Below are positions 26,425 through 34,901 of a DNA stretch of 48,407 nucleotides, piece by piece (the first letter of the stretch is position 1; the number at the start of each line of letters is the position of its first letter). Source of the DNA: Prochloraceae cyanobacterium PL24a_bin.78. GTDB lineage: Bacteria; Cyanobacteriota; Cyanobacteriia; Cyanobacteriales; JANQIW01. The stretch is taken from NCBI GenBank assembly GCA_028281945.1, contig JANQIW010000061.1, forward strand, positions 1 through 48,407. Reading direction: 5' to 3'. The translations under genes were made by a program, and so were the position numbers. The notes beneath the pieces were generated by a model. That model did not search any database. It was not told where the DNA came from and saw only the letters and a program-made list of their open reading frames with translations.

Positions 26425-27417
26425 GTGACCAATTCTACCACCCTAAGTCTTCAGCCGATACTACACCATATATCGGATAGAGATCGTTTGCGTTTATTTT
26501 CAGGATCAGCCAACATCCCCCTTGCTGAAGAAGTTTCCAGCTATTTGGGGATAGATTTGGGTCCTATGGTAAGAAAAAAATTTGCCGATGGAGAGGTTTA
26601 CATCCAAATCCAAGAATCAATTCGAGGTTGTGATGTTTATTTATTACAACCGTGTTGTAATCCCATCAACGATCGCCTAATGGAATTGCTAATTATGATA
26701 GATGCGTGTCGTCGAGCATCTGCCAGACAAGTTACTGCAGTAATTCCTTATTATTGTTATGCAAGAGCGGATCGAAAAACCGCAGGAAGAGAATCAATAA
26801 CGGCTAAACTAATAGCTAATATTTTGACTAAAGCCGGTGCCAATCGGATTTTAGCCATGGATTTGCATTCAGATCAAATACAAGGTTATTTTGATATACC
26901 TTTAGATCATGTTTATGGTTCACCTGAATTAATTAAATATCTACATAGTAAAAATTTGGCAGATTTAGTAGTTGTATCTCCTGATGTAGGAGGTGTTGCA
27001 AGGGCGAGAGCTTTTGCCAAGAAGCTAAATGATGCACCATTAGCAATTATTGATAAACGTCGCCAAGAGCATAATATTGCTGAGGTGATGAATTTAATTG
27101 GAGATGTTCGAGATAAGACAGCGGTTTTAGTAGATGACATGATTGATACGGCTGGAACTATTTCCGAAGGTGCCCGTCTTTTACGAGAAAAAGGAGCCAG
27201 ACAAGTATATGCTTGTGCTACCCATGCAGTTTTTTCTGGTAGTGCCATTTCTCGCTTATCTAGTGGATTATTTGAAGAGGTAATTGTTACTAATACGATT
27301 CCAGTTTCAAAAGATAAATATTTCAAGCAATTAAAAGTTATATCTGTAGCTAATGTTATTGGAGAGACAATTTGGCGAATTCATGAAGATAGTTCTGTCA
27401 GTAGTTTATTTCGTTAA
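26425..27417 (+). CDS. prs: Ribose-phosphate pyrophosphokinase
   Basis: 330 residues, initiated at GTG: an in-frame TAA at 26404-26406 lies just upstream and no ATG is available. Makes PRPP from ribose-5-phosphate and ATP for nucleotide, His and Trp synthesis. Motifs: RLRLFSGSANIPLAEEVSSYLG, FADGEVYIQIQESIRG, YYCYARADRKTAGRESITAKL, DLHSDQIQGYFDIPLDHVYG (divalent metal and ATP binding), and the PRPP loop VLVDDMIDTAGTI. All are class I features. No Shine-Dalgarno sequence is visible. Confidence 0.95.
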   Translation: MTNSTTLSLQPILHHISDRDRLRLFSGSANIPLAEEVSSYLGIDLGPMVRKKFADGEVYIQIQESIRGCDVYLLQPCCNPINDRLMELLIMIDACRRASARQVTAVIPYYCYARADRKTAGRESITAKLIANILTKAGANRILAMDLHSDQIQGYFDIPLDHVYGSPELIKYLHSKNLADLVVVSPDVGGVARARAFAKKLNDAPLAIIDKRRQEHNIAEVMNLIGDVRDKTAVLVDDMIDTAGTISEGARLLREKGARQVYACATHAVFSGSAISRLSSGLFEEVIVTNTIPVSKDKYFKQLKVISVANVIGETIWRIHEDSSVSSLFR

Positions 27418-27631
27418 ATTTCTTCTAGTTTTTTTGCTCTTGGGTCTATTTATTAGATAAGATCAACCATATATAGTAGTTCAAATAATTCTATTTATAT
27501 ATAAATTTTTGAAATGAGTCCTAGATGAAAATTAATTTTCCCAAGATTTTACTAGACATCCGTTACTTATAAATTGGATGACAATTTAGCATAATTTTAA
27601 TATGAATATCAAAAATAAATTCAATCAAAAA

Positions 27632-27670
27632 TAAAAAAAAATAGAGAGTTAATTGTTTTTATTCTCTCTA
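27632..27670 (-). terminator. Rho-independent terminator of the FHA-reductase operon
   Basis: On the minus strand TAGAGAG (27670-27664) pairs with CTCTCTA (27648-27642), 15-base loop, followed at once by nine T. It lies about 90 bases after the stop of the FHA-ferredoxin reductase gene. Confidence 0.75.
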
Positions 27671-27758
27671 AATTATAATACATTAAATAAAAAAAGTTAA
27701 TCTTTCTCAAGTCATGAAGTAAGCTACTCAAAAAGAAGCTACTACATAGAACTTATTT

Positions 27759-29315
27759 TTAGTTAAGAGGCGCACCTAAAACAACTTTACCTACTGGTTT
27801 AGCACAACAAGTTAAGATATAACCAGGTTCTGTTTCACAAGAAGGCTCTTCTTCATATTCAACATTTCCTTCAATCAACTTAACTTGACAAGTACCACAA
27901 GAACCTGCCCAACAACTAGAAGGGATTTCAATGCCTTCTTCTTCAGCTAATTCTAGAATACAATCTCCTTTAAATGGAAATTCCTTCCCACCATCAAAAA
28001 CAACCACACCTGCTCCTCCATTTGCCGCTGCTGCTGGTGCTGGAGTCGCTGATGCTGCTGAAGTAGCTGGAGTTACTGGTGGTGGTGTCGCTGGAGTAGC
28101 TGGAGTTACTGGTGGTGGTGCCGCTGGAGTAGCTGCTCCGGCATTTGCCTTTGGTGGAGTTGGTGCTTTATTATCAGGGCCAAAACTCTCCTCATTATAG
28201 TTTTCCATGGGGAAATTAATATTTTCGAGAATAGATTTAACACCTGCCATAAAAGGATTAGGTCCACAAACGTAGACGGTACGCTCCATATAATCTGGAG
28301 CAAGTGCCTTAATCATAATGTCACTGGCTCTACCAGTATAAGAATACCAACCCTGATTAGGCTCCGATCTAGTAGTAGTAATTGCTAACTTAAAGTTAGG
28401 ATATCTTGCTGCCATAGATTCTAACTCTTGACGATAAATAATATCACTTAAAGAGCGGGCACTATGGAAGAAGATAATATCAATATTTTCCATGGTGTCA
28501 CAAATCCAACGAGACATAGACATCATGGGAGTGATACCGCTTCCTGCGGAAATAAGTAATAGTTTAGTAACTGGTTTACCAAAATAGGTGAAATGTCCTC
28601 TAGGGCCTTTGATATCAATACGATCGCCTTCCTTGAGGTTATCATGTAACCAATTAGAAACTAATCCAGGAGGTGCATCTGGAAATTCCTTTGGTCTAGG
28701 AACACGTTTTACAGTGATTTCTAGAGTATTAGGGCGAGATGGAGTAGAAGAAATTGAATAAGAACGAGTTATTTTTTTTCCATTAATATTCAACTTGAGA
28801 TTAATAAACTGTCCTGGTTTGTATTTAAAATAAACAGGAGGTTCTGCTACAAAACAAAAAGTTTTAACATCCCTAGTTTCATCAATAATTCGAGCACAGC
28901 GTACAGTAAGATCGCCTCCACTCCATTGAGGAAAACCATCTCCTGAAGCAACTGCCCCCCCTGTTGCAGTAGGTGCGCTGACACTACCTGTGGTTGGCAA
29001 TTCATCAACGGTGATATTATAAACACCAATTTTGATCAATTGTCCTGATTTAAGAGGAAAAAGTTGATTAATCTCAGCTACTTGATTATCAACTTGAGAT
29101 CCAAGACCACTTCCTAAATCGGCAAAATTCCATTGACTATTTTGCCAATAAATTCTACCATGTAGACGACTTATATCTGGAGCATTAAGAACCACATGAC
29201 AGCTAGGATGTCTACCAATGAGAATTTCTCCATTTTTATCACTAGTCTCCAGTTCTTCTTGCTGGGAGTCGCCTGTTTGAGTATTAAGTACTTTTAGTTT
29301 TAGTTTTGTTGACAT
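27759..29315 (-). CDS. FHA domain - ferredoxin reductase - 2Fe-2S ferredoxin fusion
   Basis: 518 residues. An FHA domain (about 28-90) has GRHPSCHVVL and SRLHGRI, the Arg, Ser and His that bind phosphothreonine. Next is an FNR-type flavin/NAD(P)H reductase (about 133-375) with RSYSISSTPS for FAD, SAGSGITPMMSM for NAD(P)H and YVCGPNPFM. A Pro/Ala/Thr linker (about 378-432) leads to a plant-type 2Fe-2S ferredoxin (about 433-518) with PSSCWAGSCGTCQVKL and a later LTCC cysteine. The order reductase-ferredoxin resembles Hcr/NADH oxidoreductases; the N-terminal FHA is unusual. It would pass electrons from NAD(P)H to a partner chosen by threonine phosphorylation. The gene just upstream, 149 bases away, encodes a membrane Fe-S protein whose tail has repeated Thr motifs, the obvious partner. 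Confidence 0.9.
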   Translation of the reverse strand: MSTKLKLKVLNTQTGDSQQEELETSDKNGEILIGRHPSCHVVLNAPDISRLHGRIYWQNSQWNFADLGSGLGSQVDNQVAEINQLFPLKSGQLIKIGVYNITVDELPTTGSVSAPTATGGAVASGDGFPQWSGGDLTVRCARIIDETRDVKTFCFVAEPPVYFKYKPGQFINLKLNINGKKITRSYSISSTPSRPNTLEITVKRVPRPKEFPDAPPGLVSNWLHDNLKEGDRIDIKGPRGHFTYFGKPVTKLLLISAGSGITPMMSMSRWICDTMENIDIIFFHSARSLSDIIYRQELESMAARYPNFKLAITTTRSEPNQGWYSYTGRASDIMIKALAPDYMERTVYVCGPNPFMAGVKSILENINFPMENYNEESFGPDNKAPTPPKANAGAATPAAPPPVTPATPATPPPVTPATSAASATPAPAAAANGGAGVVVFDGGKEFPFKGDCILELAEEEGIEIPSSCWAGSCGTCQVKLIEGNVEYEEEPSCETEPGYILTCCAKPVGKVVLGAPLN

Positions 29316-29464
29316 TTTTCTTTTTGTGATTGCAACTCAATTATGTATCTAACTTAAACCAGTTATGGTGAATGTCTCTAATTATTTTTTACCTTACTAA
29401 GCCATGGTTGCTTAATAAGGTAAACTTGCTAATCCTTAACTAAAAAAATAGAAATTATAGTGTT

Positions 29465-31363
29465 TTATTGCTCTGAGAGTCTAGTTTGATCACTTCCAGA
29501 ACTACTAGGTGTAAACAATCTAGTTTTGCTAGTACCACTACCATCATCTAAATTTTTAAGGTTAATAGAAAGCTTTGTCTTTAAATCTTGAACATCAATT
29601 CTGGTCTTTTTATCATCTCCAAGGAAAGCACCCAAAACTGTTTTTTGAGTTCCACCACCACGATTGGATACACCGAGAACTGTTTTTGCTTCTTGATTTG
29701 CCTTAATTTTAGTTTTATCGTAATCCATAAGTTCTCTATTGGATTTAAGAACTTCTCCCAAGACATCATCATGCTCTTCTTCGGTAATTTTGAGTCGATG
29801 GCGAATATCAACAAGAGGAGCTTTACTATCAGCAGGCTTGAAGCGAGCTTCTTCCAAAGCATCTTGTAATATACCTTTGTAGACTTCCAAATGATCTTCT
29901 TTTGTGGTGGTAGATTCTAAGACATCCGCTAGAAGATATAATTCTTCGGTATTTAAATCGTCTAGATCCCGACCTTTGAGCATTTCTTTGAAATCTACAT
30001 TTGATTTCTTAAGTTGCTTACGTAAGGTAAAGGCATTGTTTTCTCTATTATAATCCAATGGAGTTCTTGCCCAAGTACGATAAAGCCAGATGCCACTTAC
30101 CATTAATGCTAATGCGTTTACTATATATGGGAACCAAGGTTGAACTGCTCCATGTAAACGTATCAGTTCTGGACGACCTGCATATACGAAGAATGCATTA
30201 AAAGAGATAAAAGTGACAATACTAAATGTTCTATGTATGGCGATATCGCGAGTGATTTCTGGATTTTTCTTTTTTAGATTTGAGTAAATTCCTTTCTCTA
30301 TATAGAGGAAAACATAGTAAAAGACAACAGAAAAAACTAATAAGGTTAAAGGAGTTGCGATGATTTTAGGAATAGCATTCAGAGGTCCAAAGAAACTGAA
30401 TCCTGGATAAAAAAGTTTCCCTAGTTGATTGACTTCGTGAGTCCAAATTCCAGAATAGTAGTACCAGAAATTTCCTGAATAAAAGAAATAATATAGGAAA
30501 TAACCACATAATAATCCTAGGTAACCATATTGGACTAATCTTCTTCCTGGCTTATGAATATCATTCCAGTGAGCTTTCTCTGAGTCTATATCTAGACAAA
30601 GAGATTTACAAGATATACACGCACTTTGCTCAACTAAATTTCCATCTTTATCTTGTTTGACTTCACGACACATAGATTGAGTAATAGGTAGACCTCTTGC
30701 AGGCCTTGGTGCTTTATGAGCTTCACTGTCTAATACACCTCTTGGTCCATTAAATACCATTTGTACCATGCCAAAAGGACAGACATAATGACACCAACTA
30801 CGACCACCATATATATATACAATGACAATGGATGCAATAATAGTGCCAGTTAAAAATGAAGCTAAAGCTAGACGATCTGAATTTACGAATAAGATTCTCA
30901 CATTCAAACCGATAAAGAATAGTACAAATTGTAGAAAGAGATGATTTTTCTTGAGCCAATGATTGTCATATTCTTTCTTCTTGAAATCCACTCTTGGCTT
31001 GATTCCTAATGCTCTAGGAATTTGTGATAAGAAGTACAAAGGACAAATTCTGCGCCAAAATTCGTGTCCTAAGACAAATACTATAGTTAAGCCAATGGGA
31101 ACGATCGCTCCCCAGAAAATCCTAGCGCCTGGATAATATGGCGGTTGTGGTTGACACTCACCTTGCAATCTGACACAAGTTTCAGGACTATTAGCATCTA
31201 AGAGAAAATAATCTTTAATGGGACTAAAACCATCCCAATTGGGATCAGTGAGATTAATAGTAAATCCATCATCTATAAATAGTGATGCAATGATCATAAT
31301 CCACCCTATGGCGATAATCCATCGGATGATATGCATTGTTCTTTCTGGAGCTTTGCTAATCAA
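29465..31363 (-). CDS. Polytopic NapH/NosR-like 4Fe-4S membrane protein with KTxL-repeat tail
   Basis: 632 residues. About eight membrane helices (roughly 12-30, 82-104, 140-157, 165-185, 283-303, 340-365, 385-403, 412-432). RRICPLYFLSQIPR and SWCHYVCPFGMVQM are the CxxxCP motifs of NapH/NosR/CcoG-type proteins, and SACISCKSLCLDI supplies further cluster cysteines, all expected on the cytoplasmic side. The soluble tail (about 440-632) is charged. Its last 75 residues carry six [KQ]T[VRK][LI] motifs with Thr at 561, 575, 587, 596, 614 and 627. Upstream partner of the FHA-reductase gene on the same strand. Likely accepts electrons from that protein and moves them across or into the membrane; the final acceptor is unknown. 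The tail motifs are candidate kinase/FHA sites. Confidence 0.85.
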   Translation of the reverse strand: MISKAPERTMHIIRWIIAIGWIMIIASLFIDDGFTINLTDPNWDGFSPIKDYFLLDANSPETCVRLQGECQPQPPYYPGARIFWGAIVPIGLTIVFVLGHEFWRRICPLYFLSQIPRALGIKPRVDFKKKEYDNHWLKKNHLFLQFVLFFIGLNVRILFVNSDRLALASFLTGTIIASIVIVYIYGGRSWCHYVCPFGMVQMVFNGPRGVLDSEAHKAPRPARGLPITQSMCREVKQDKDGNLVEQSACISCKSLCLDIDSEKAHWNDIHKPGRRLVQYGYLGLLCGYFLYYFFYSGNFWYYYSGIWTHEVNQLGKLFYPGFSFFGPLNAIPKIIATPLTLLVFSVVFYYVFLYIEKGIYSNLKKKNPEITRDIAIHRTFSIVTFISFNAFFVYAGRPELIRLHGAVQPWFPYIVNALALMVSGIWLYRTWARTPLDYNRENNAFTLRKQLKKSNVDFKEMLKGRDLDDLNTEELYLLADVLESTTTKEDHLEVYKGILQDALEEARFKPADSKAPLVDIRHRLKITEEEHDDVLGEVLKSNRELMDYDKTKIKANQEAKTVLGVSNRGGGTQKTVLGAFLGDDKKTRIDVQDLKTKLSINLKNLDDGSGTSKTRLFTPSSSGSDQTRLSEQ

Positions 31364-31516
31364 TATTCATATCTCCTATTTTTTTGACTCTTACATGATA
31401 TAAACTCTGGAGCTAAATGGGCCTCAATTCTCAACTTTTCTAATAAAGTTTTTGCTTTTTGATAAATCTTAAAAAAAGCTTTTTAAGAAAGGGAAAACTT
31501 AATAGTTTATTTCTAT

Positions 31517-32110
31517 TTATTCTTCTGGATAAAGAGGACTTTCATCCAGTGCTCCTAATCGATTTATAGGCCAAACTCTAACGATGGCTCGACCTATTAA
31601 TTTTTCTTTGGGAACGAATCCCCAATAATGGGAATCATAACTATTATTTCTATTATCTCCTAACACCAGATATTGATTTGTAGGTACTGTTACAGGACCA
31701 TATTCATAATCTGGTTCATCTAAAATATACTTCTCCTTTAGCTCTTCATTGTTAACAAAAACTTTGCCATTTTTTACTAAAACTGTATCTCCGGGAAGAC
31801 CGATTACTCTTTTAATAAATGCCTCATGGAAATCTTGTTCTATTAATGCCTCTGTCGGCCTAAAAACTACGACATCTCCTCTTTCTGGATTTTTAATTCT
31901 ATATGTTACTTTTTCTATGATTAGGTGATCGTTAATTTGTAAAGTAGGTTCCATAGAAGATGAGGGTATGTAACGTTGTTCTGCTACAAAGGTACGAATC
32001 CCCACAGCTAAAGCTACAGCAATAACGATGGTTTTTCCTGCTTCTATCCAGGGATTTTCTTCCTGTTGTATTTTTTCTTTTTTATTATCTTGATTGAGAC
32101 TTCCAGCCAT
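31517..32110 (-). CDS. lepB: Signal peptidase I
   Basis: 197 residues, typical of cyanobacterial LepB. One N-terminal membrane helix (about 23-42, KTIVIAVALAVGIRTFV) anchors it with the catalytic domain outside. Catalytic Ser is in YIPSSSMEPTL (about 53) and catalytic Lys in FIKRVIGLPGDTV (about 99); LGDNRNNSYDSHYWGFV is the conserved C-terminal box. Removes signal peptides from exported proteins. Same strand as the redox operon downstream, with 153 bases between, so separate transcription is possible. Confidence 0.95.
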   Translation of the reverse strand: MAGSLNQDNKKEKIQQEENPWIEAGKTIVIAVALAVGIRTFVAEQRYIPSSSMEPTLQINDHLIIEKVTYRIKNPERGDVVVFRPTEALIEQDFHEAFIKRVIGLPGDTVLVKNGKVFVNNEELKEKYILDEPDYEYGPVTVPTNQYLVLGDNRNNSYDSHYWGFVPKEKLIGRAIVRVWPINRLGALDESPLYPEE

Positions 32111-32491
32111 AATTTTTTTATTAAATCCTAAGTAATAGATCCTTAATTTATAATTAAGTTTAATGAGATTTTCCAGTTTTTTTAATTTTTTACAGCTTGT
32201 TTTAATTATTATTTTTTCTTTAACTTAATGTTGAATTGAATATTTAAATCAAGTTAAGTATTAGAAATTTTTTTGCTGCTTTTCAAGAGTAGAATTGGAA
32301 TACTCTTTGTTTCTTTTATAGTTTCCTTTATAACATTAAGTTTGTCTTGGTAAACTATAATGACTAAAGTTACAAAATTTCTCTATATTGAGATTTAGAG
32401 ACTAATTTTAGCCATTAATTAGAGTTGGGATCAAGGCCAATTCTATATTTTTCTAATCTTTTATTGTTTAGTAATTTTTTAAGAAAATCAA
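32111..32491. other. Divergent intergenic region lepB/pyrC
   Basis: About 380 AT-rich bases containing the divergent promoters. No small ORF, hairpin or RNA gene is convincing. Confidence 0.5.
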
Positions 32492-33790
32492 TTGTTAATA
32501 CATTCAGCTTCCATACTTTTACCTAATGGTGATTTTTTTCTTGGAGATGTTCTACTCCAAGGAGATAAGATTGTTGAGATTAACTCACAAATCAATTCTG
32601 ATGACTCTACCATTATAGACGCTACCGGATTGACTTTGTTACCGGGAGTTTTCGATCCTCAAGTCCATTTTCGCGAGCCTGGTTTGGAATATAAGGAGGA
32701 TTTATTTACTGCTAGTTGTGCTTGTGCAGCTGGTGGGGTTACTTCTTTCCTTGAAATGCCAAATACCCGTCCTTTAACTACTACTCAAGCTGCTTTGGAT
32801 GATAAACTCCAACGGGCTGCTTCTAAGTGTTTGGTAAATTATGGTTTTTTTATGGGGGCTACGGCTGAAAATCTACCGGATTTGATTGAGGCTAACCCTA
32901 CTTGTGGGATAAAAATCTTTATGGGTTCTTCTCATGGTGCTTTATTAGTGAGTCTTGAGGAGGAATTAGAGCCTATTTTTGCTCGAGGTAGTCGTCTCAT
33001 TGCTGTTCATGCGGAGGATCAACCTAGAATTATTCAACGTCGTAAGGAATTTGCAGGTATTACTACTCCTAGTATTCATTCTCAAATTCAAGATGAGACT
33101 GCTGCTCTTAATGCTACTAAATTGGCTTTGAAGTTATCTAAAAAATACCAGCGTCGTTTACATATTCTTCATCTTAGTACTGGAATTGAGGCGGAATTTT
33201 TACGGCAGGATAAGCCTAGTTGGGTGACTACTGAAGTTACTCCTCAGCATCTTTTGTTAAATATTGAGGCTTATGAGGAAATTGGGACTTTGGCTCAAAT
33301 GAATCCTCCTTTGCGATCGCCTGAGAATAATGAGATTCTTTGGCGGGCTTTACTAGATGGGGTAATAGACTTTATTGCTACTGATCATGCCCCCCATACT
33401 TTGGAAGAAAAGGCTAAGGGTTATCCTAAATCTCCTTCTGGTATGCCTGGAGTGGAAACTTCTTTACCTTTAATGCTGACTGAGGCGAAAAAAGGCCGTT
33501 GTAGTGTGGCTCAGGTGGCTAATTGGATGTCTACTGCTCCTGCAAAAGCTTATGGTGTAAGGAATAAGGGGGCGATCGCTCCGGGTTTTGATGCTGATTT
33601 GGTATTGGTGGATCTCAATAATTATCGTCCTGTGAGTCGCGATCGGCTTTTCACTAAGTGCGGTTGGAGTCCTTTTGAGGGTTGGAATCTTACTGGTTGG
33701 CCTGTTTATACTATTGTGGGAGGGCAAGTTGCTTTTGAAAAAGGGAGGTTAAATACTAATGTTACAGGTAAGGCTTTGATTTTTGAATAA
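32492..33790 (+). CDS. pyrC: Dihydroorotase (class I, cyanobacterial type)
   Basis: 432 residues. TTG start, forced by an in-frame TAA at 32480-32482. Catalyses carbamoyl-aspartate to dihydroorotate in pyrimidine synthesis. Amidohydrolase motifs: DPQVHFREPG, GIKIFMGSSHG (the Lys that is carbamylated), IAVHAEDQ, HILHLSTG and ATDHAPHTLEEK. The first metal motif normally reads HxH; here the first His is Gln (QVH). I recall that close cyanobacterial relatives share this, so it may be a lineage trait, but it leaves activity less certain. HIP1 sites occur in the gene. No operon partner; an Rpn-type gene follows on the same strand. Confidence 0.88.
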   Translation: MLIHSASILLPNGDFFLGDVLLQGDKIVEINSQINSDDSTIIDATGLTLLPGVFDPQVHFREPGLEYKEDLFTASCACAAGGVTSFLEMPNTRPLTTTQAALDDKLQRAASKCLVNYGFFMGATAENLPDLIEANPTCGIKIFMGSSHGALLVSLEEELEPIFARGSRLIAVHAEDQPRIIQRRKEFAGITTPSIHSQIQDETAALNATKLALKLSKKYQRRLHILHLSTGIEAEFLRQDKPSWVTTEVTPQHLLLNIEAYEEIGTLAQMNPPLRSPENNEILWRALLDGVIDFIATDHAPHTLEEKAKGYPKSPSGMPGVETSLPLMLTEAKKGRCSVAQVANWMSTAPAKAYGVRNKGAIAPGFDADLVLVDLNNYRPVSRDRLFTKCGWSPFEGWNLTGWPVYTIVGGQVAFEKGRLNTNVTGKALIFE

Positions 33791-33934
33791 TTAGAGTAGA
33801 TTTCTAAAGCAAGGAAAAGCTATACTAAATAAGCCCATATCTAGCATAAAAATTTAAAAGATAAAATAATCAGATAAAGTTTGAAAAAGATTCTTGGAGT
33901 TCACTAATTTAATTAGTTTAATTTGTCTTACGTT

Positions 33935-34777
33935 ATGGCAAAAAAAGATAAAAAAGCAGATATTGGTGCAAAAAGAATTGTTGGTTTAGATCCAACTTCT
34001 TGGGTAAGATGGGTAAGTGAAAATCCCAATTTTATCGCTAAAGAAATTATTTCTTCTGATTTTCAGTGGATTAGTCGCCAAAATGATATTCTGATTTTGA
34101 CGGAAGATCCAATAAAAAAAGAGAATATTATTATACTTTGCGAAATTCAACTTTCCTATACAAATAAAATGCCTAGACGGATTAGGGCTTATACTGCTTT
34201 AGCGGAAGAAAAATATGAGTTACCTGTTTATCCAGTTCTGGTAAATATTCTGGCAACTAACCAAAATATTCAAGATAAATATGAATCTACTTGTTATGGT
34301 TTGTATGGATATCAGGATTATAAAGTTTTGAATTTATGGGAAATTGAGGCTGAAATAGCTTTTTCTAGTCCATTTCCTTGTTTACTTCCTTTTGTTCCTA
34401 TTATGAAAGGGGGTGGTTCTTCAGAGCAGGTTCAAAAAGCTTTTAATCAATTGAGGCAGAATGAGCAATTTGACGGATTGGAGCAATTACTCGGTTTTTT
34501 TGCTAGTTTTGTATTGGAAAGTGATGTTGTTCAAAGAATTATGAGGTGGGATATGGAAATTTTAATGCAGTCTCCTTGGTATCAGGAAATCAAGGGTGAA
34601 GGGAAAAAAGAGGGATTGATTGAAGGGATTCAAAGTTCTTTGGAAATTAAATTTGGAGAAGTTGGAGAGGAATTAATAGCAGAAATTAAAACCTTGGAAT
34701 TAGACCAATTAAAATCAATTTTAAAGGGGATAAAAACTGCTGAAAATCTTGAAGATATACGCCGTTTTTATCGATAA
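33935..34777 (+). CDS. Rpn/PD-(D/E)XK family nuclease
   Basis: 280 residues from the ATG at 33935 (MAKKDKKADIGAKRIVGLD); an upstream TTG would add only four residues. Belongs to the cyanobacterial group annotated as Rpn recombination-promoting nuclease or putative transposase. SDFQWISRQNDILI and IIILCEIQLSYTNKMPRR give the D...ExQ nuclease core (about 60 and 75), followed by KYELPVYPVLVNIL. The C-terminal part is helical and ends in the KTAENLEDIRRFY motif seen in this family. Likely a metal-dependent DNA endonuclease linked to recA-independent recombination; the biological role is unclear. Confidence 0.75.
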   Translation: MAKKDKKADIGAKRIVGLDPTSWVRWVSENPNFIAKEIISSDFQWISRQNDILILTEDPIKKENIIILCEIQLSYTNKMPRRIRAYTALAEEKYELPVYPVLVNILATNQNIQDKYESTCYGLYGYQDYKVLNLWEIEAEIAFSSPFPCLLPFVPIMKGGGSSEQVQKAFNQLRQNEQFDGLEQLLGFFASFVLESDVVQRIMRWDMEILMQSPWYQEIKGEGKKEGLIEGIQSSLEIKFGEVGEELIAEIKTLELDQLKSILKGIKTAENLEDIRRFYR

Positions 34778-34795
34778 CAAGGAAGAATTTACCGA

Positions 34796-34826
34796 AATAA
34801 TAGGTAAGATAATTAAGCCTATTATT
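34796..34826. terminator. Hairpin between convergent Rpn and sbcD genes
   Basis: AATAATAGG (34796-34804) pairs perfectly with CCTATTATT (34818-34826), loop 13. Lies between convergent genes; no strong T-tract on either side, so it may be a bidirectional but weak terminator. Confidence 0.5.
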
Positions 34827-34901
34827 TATCAATTCCTATTTCTTCTTTAATTCATTTAGAAAACTGTTGGGATTAAATTTTAGGATTATTTACGAAAAAG
34901 C

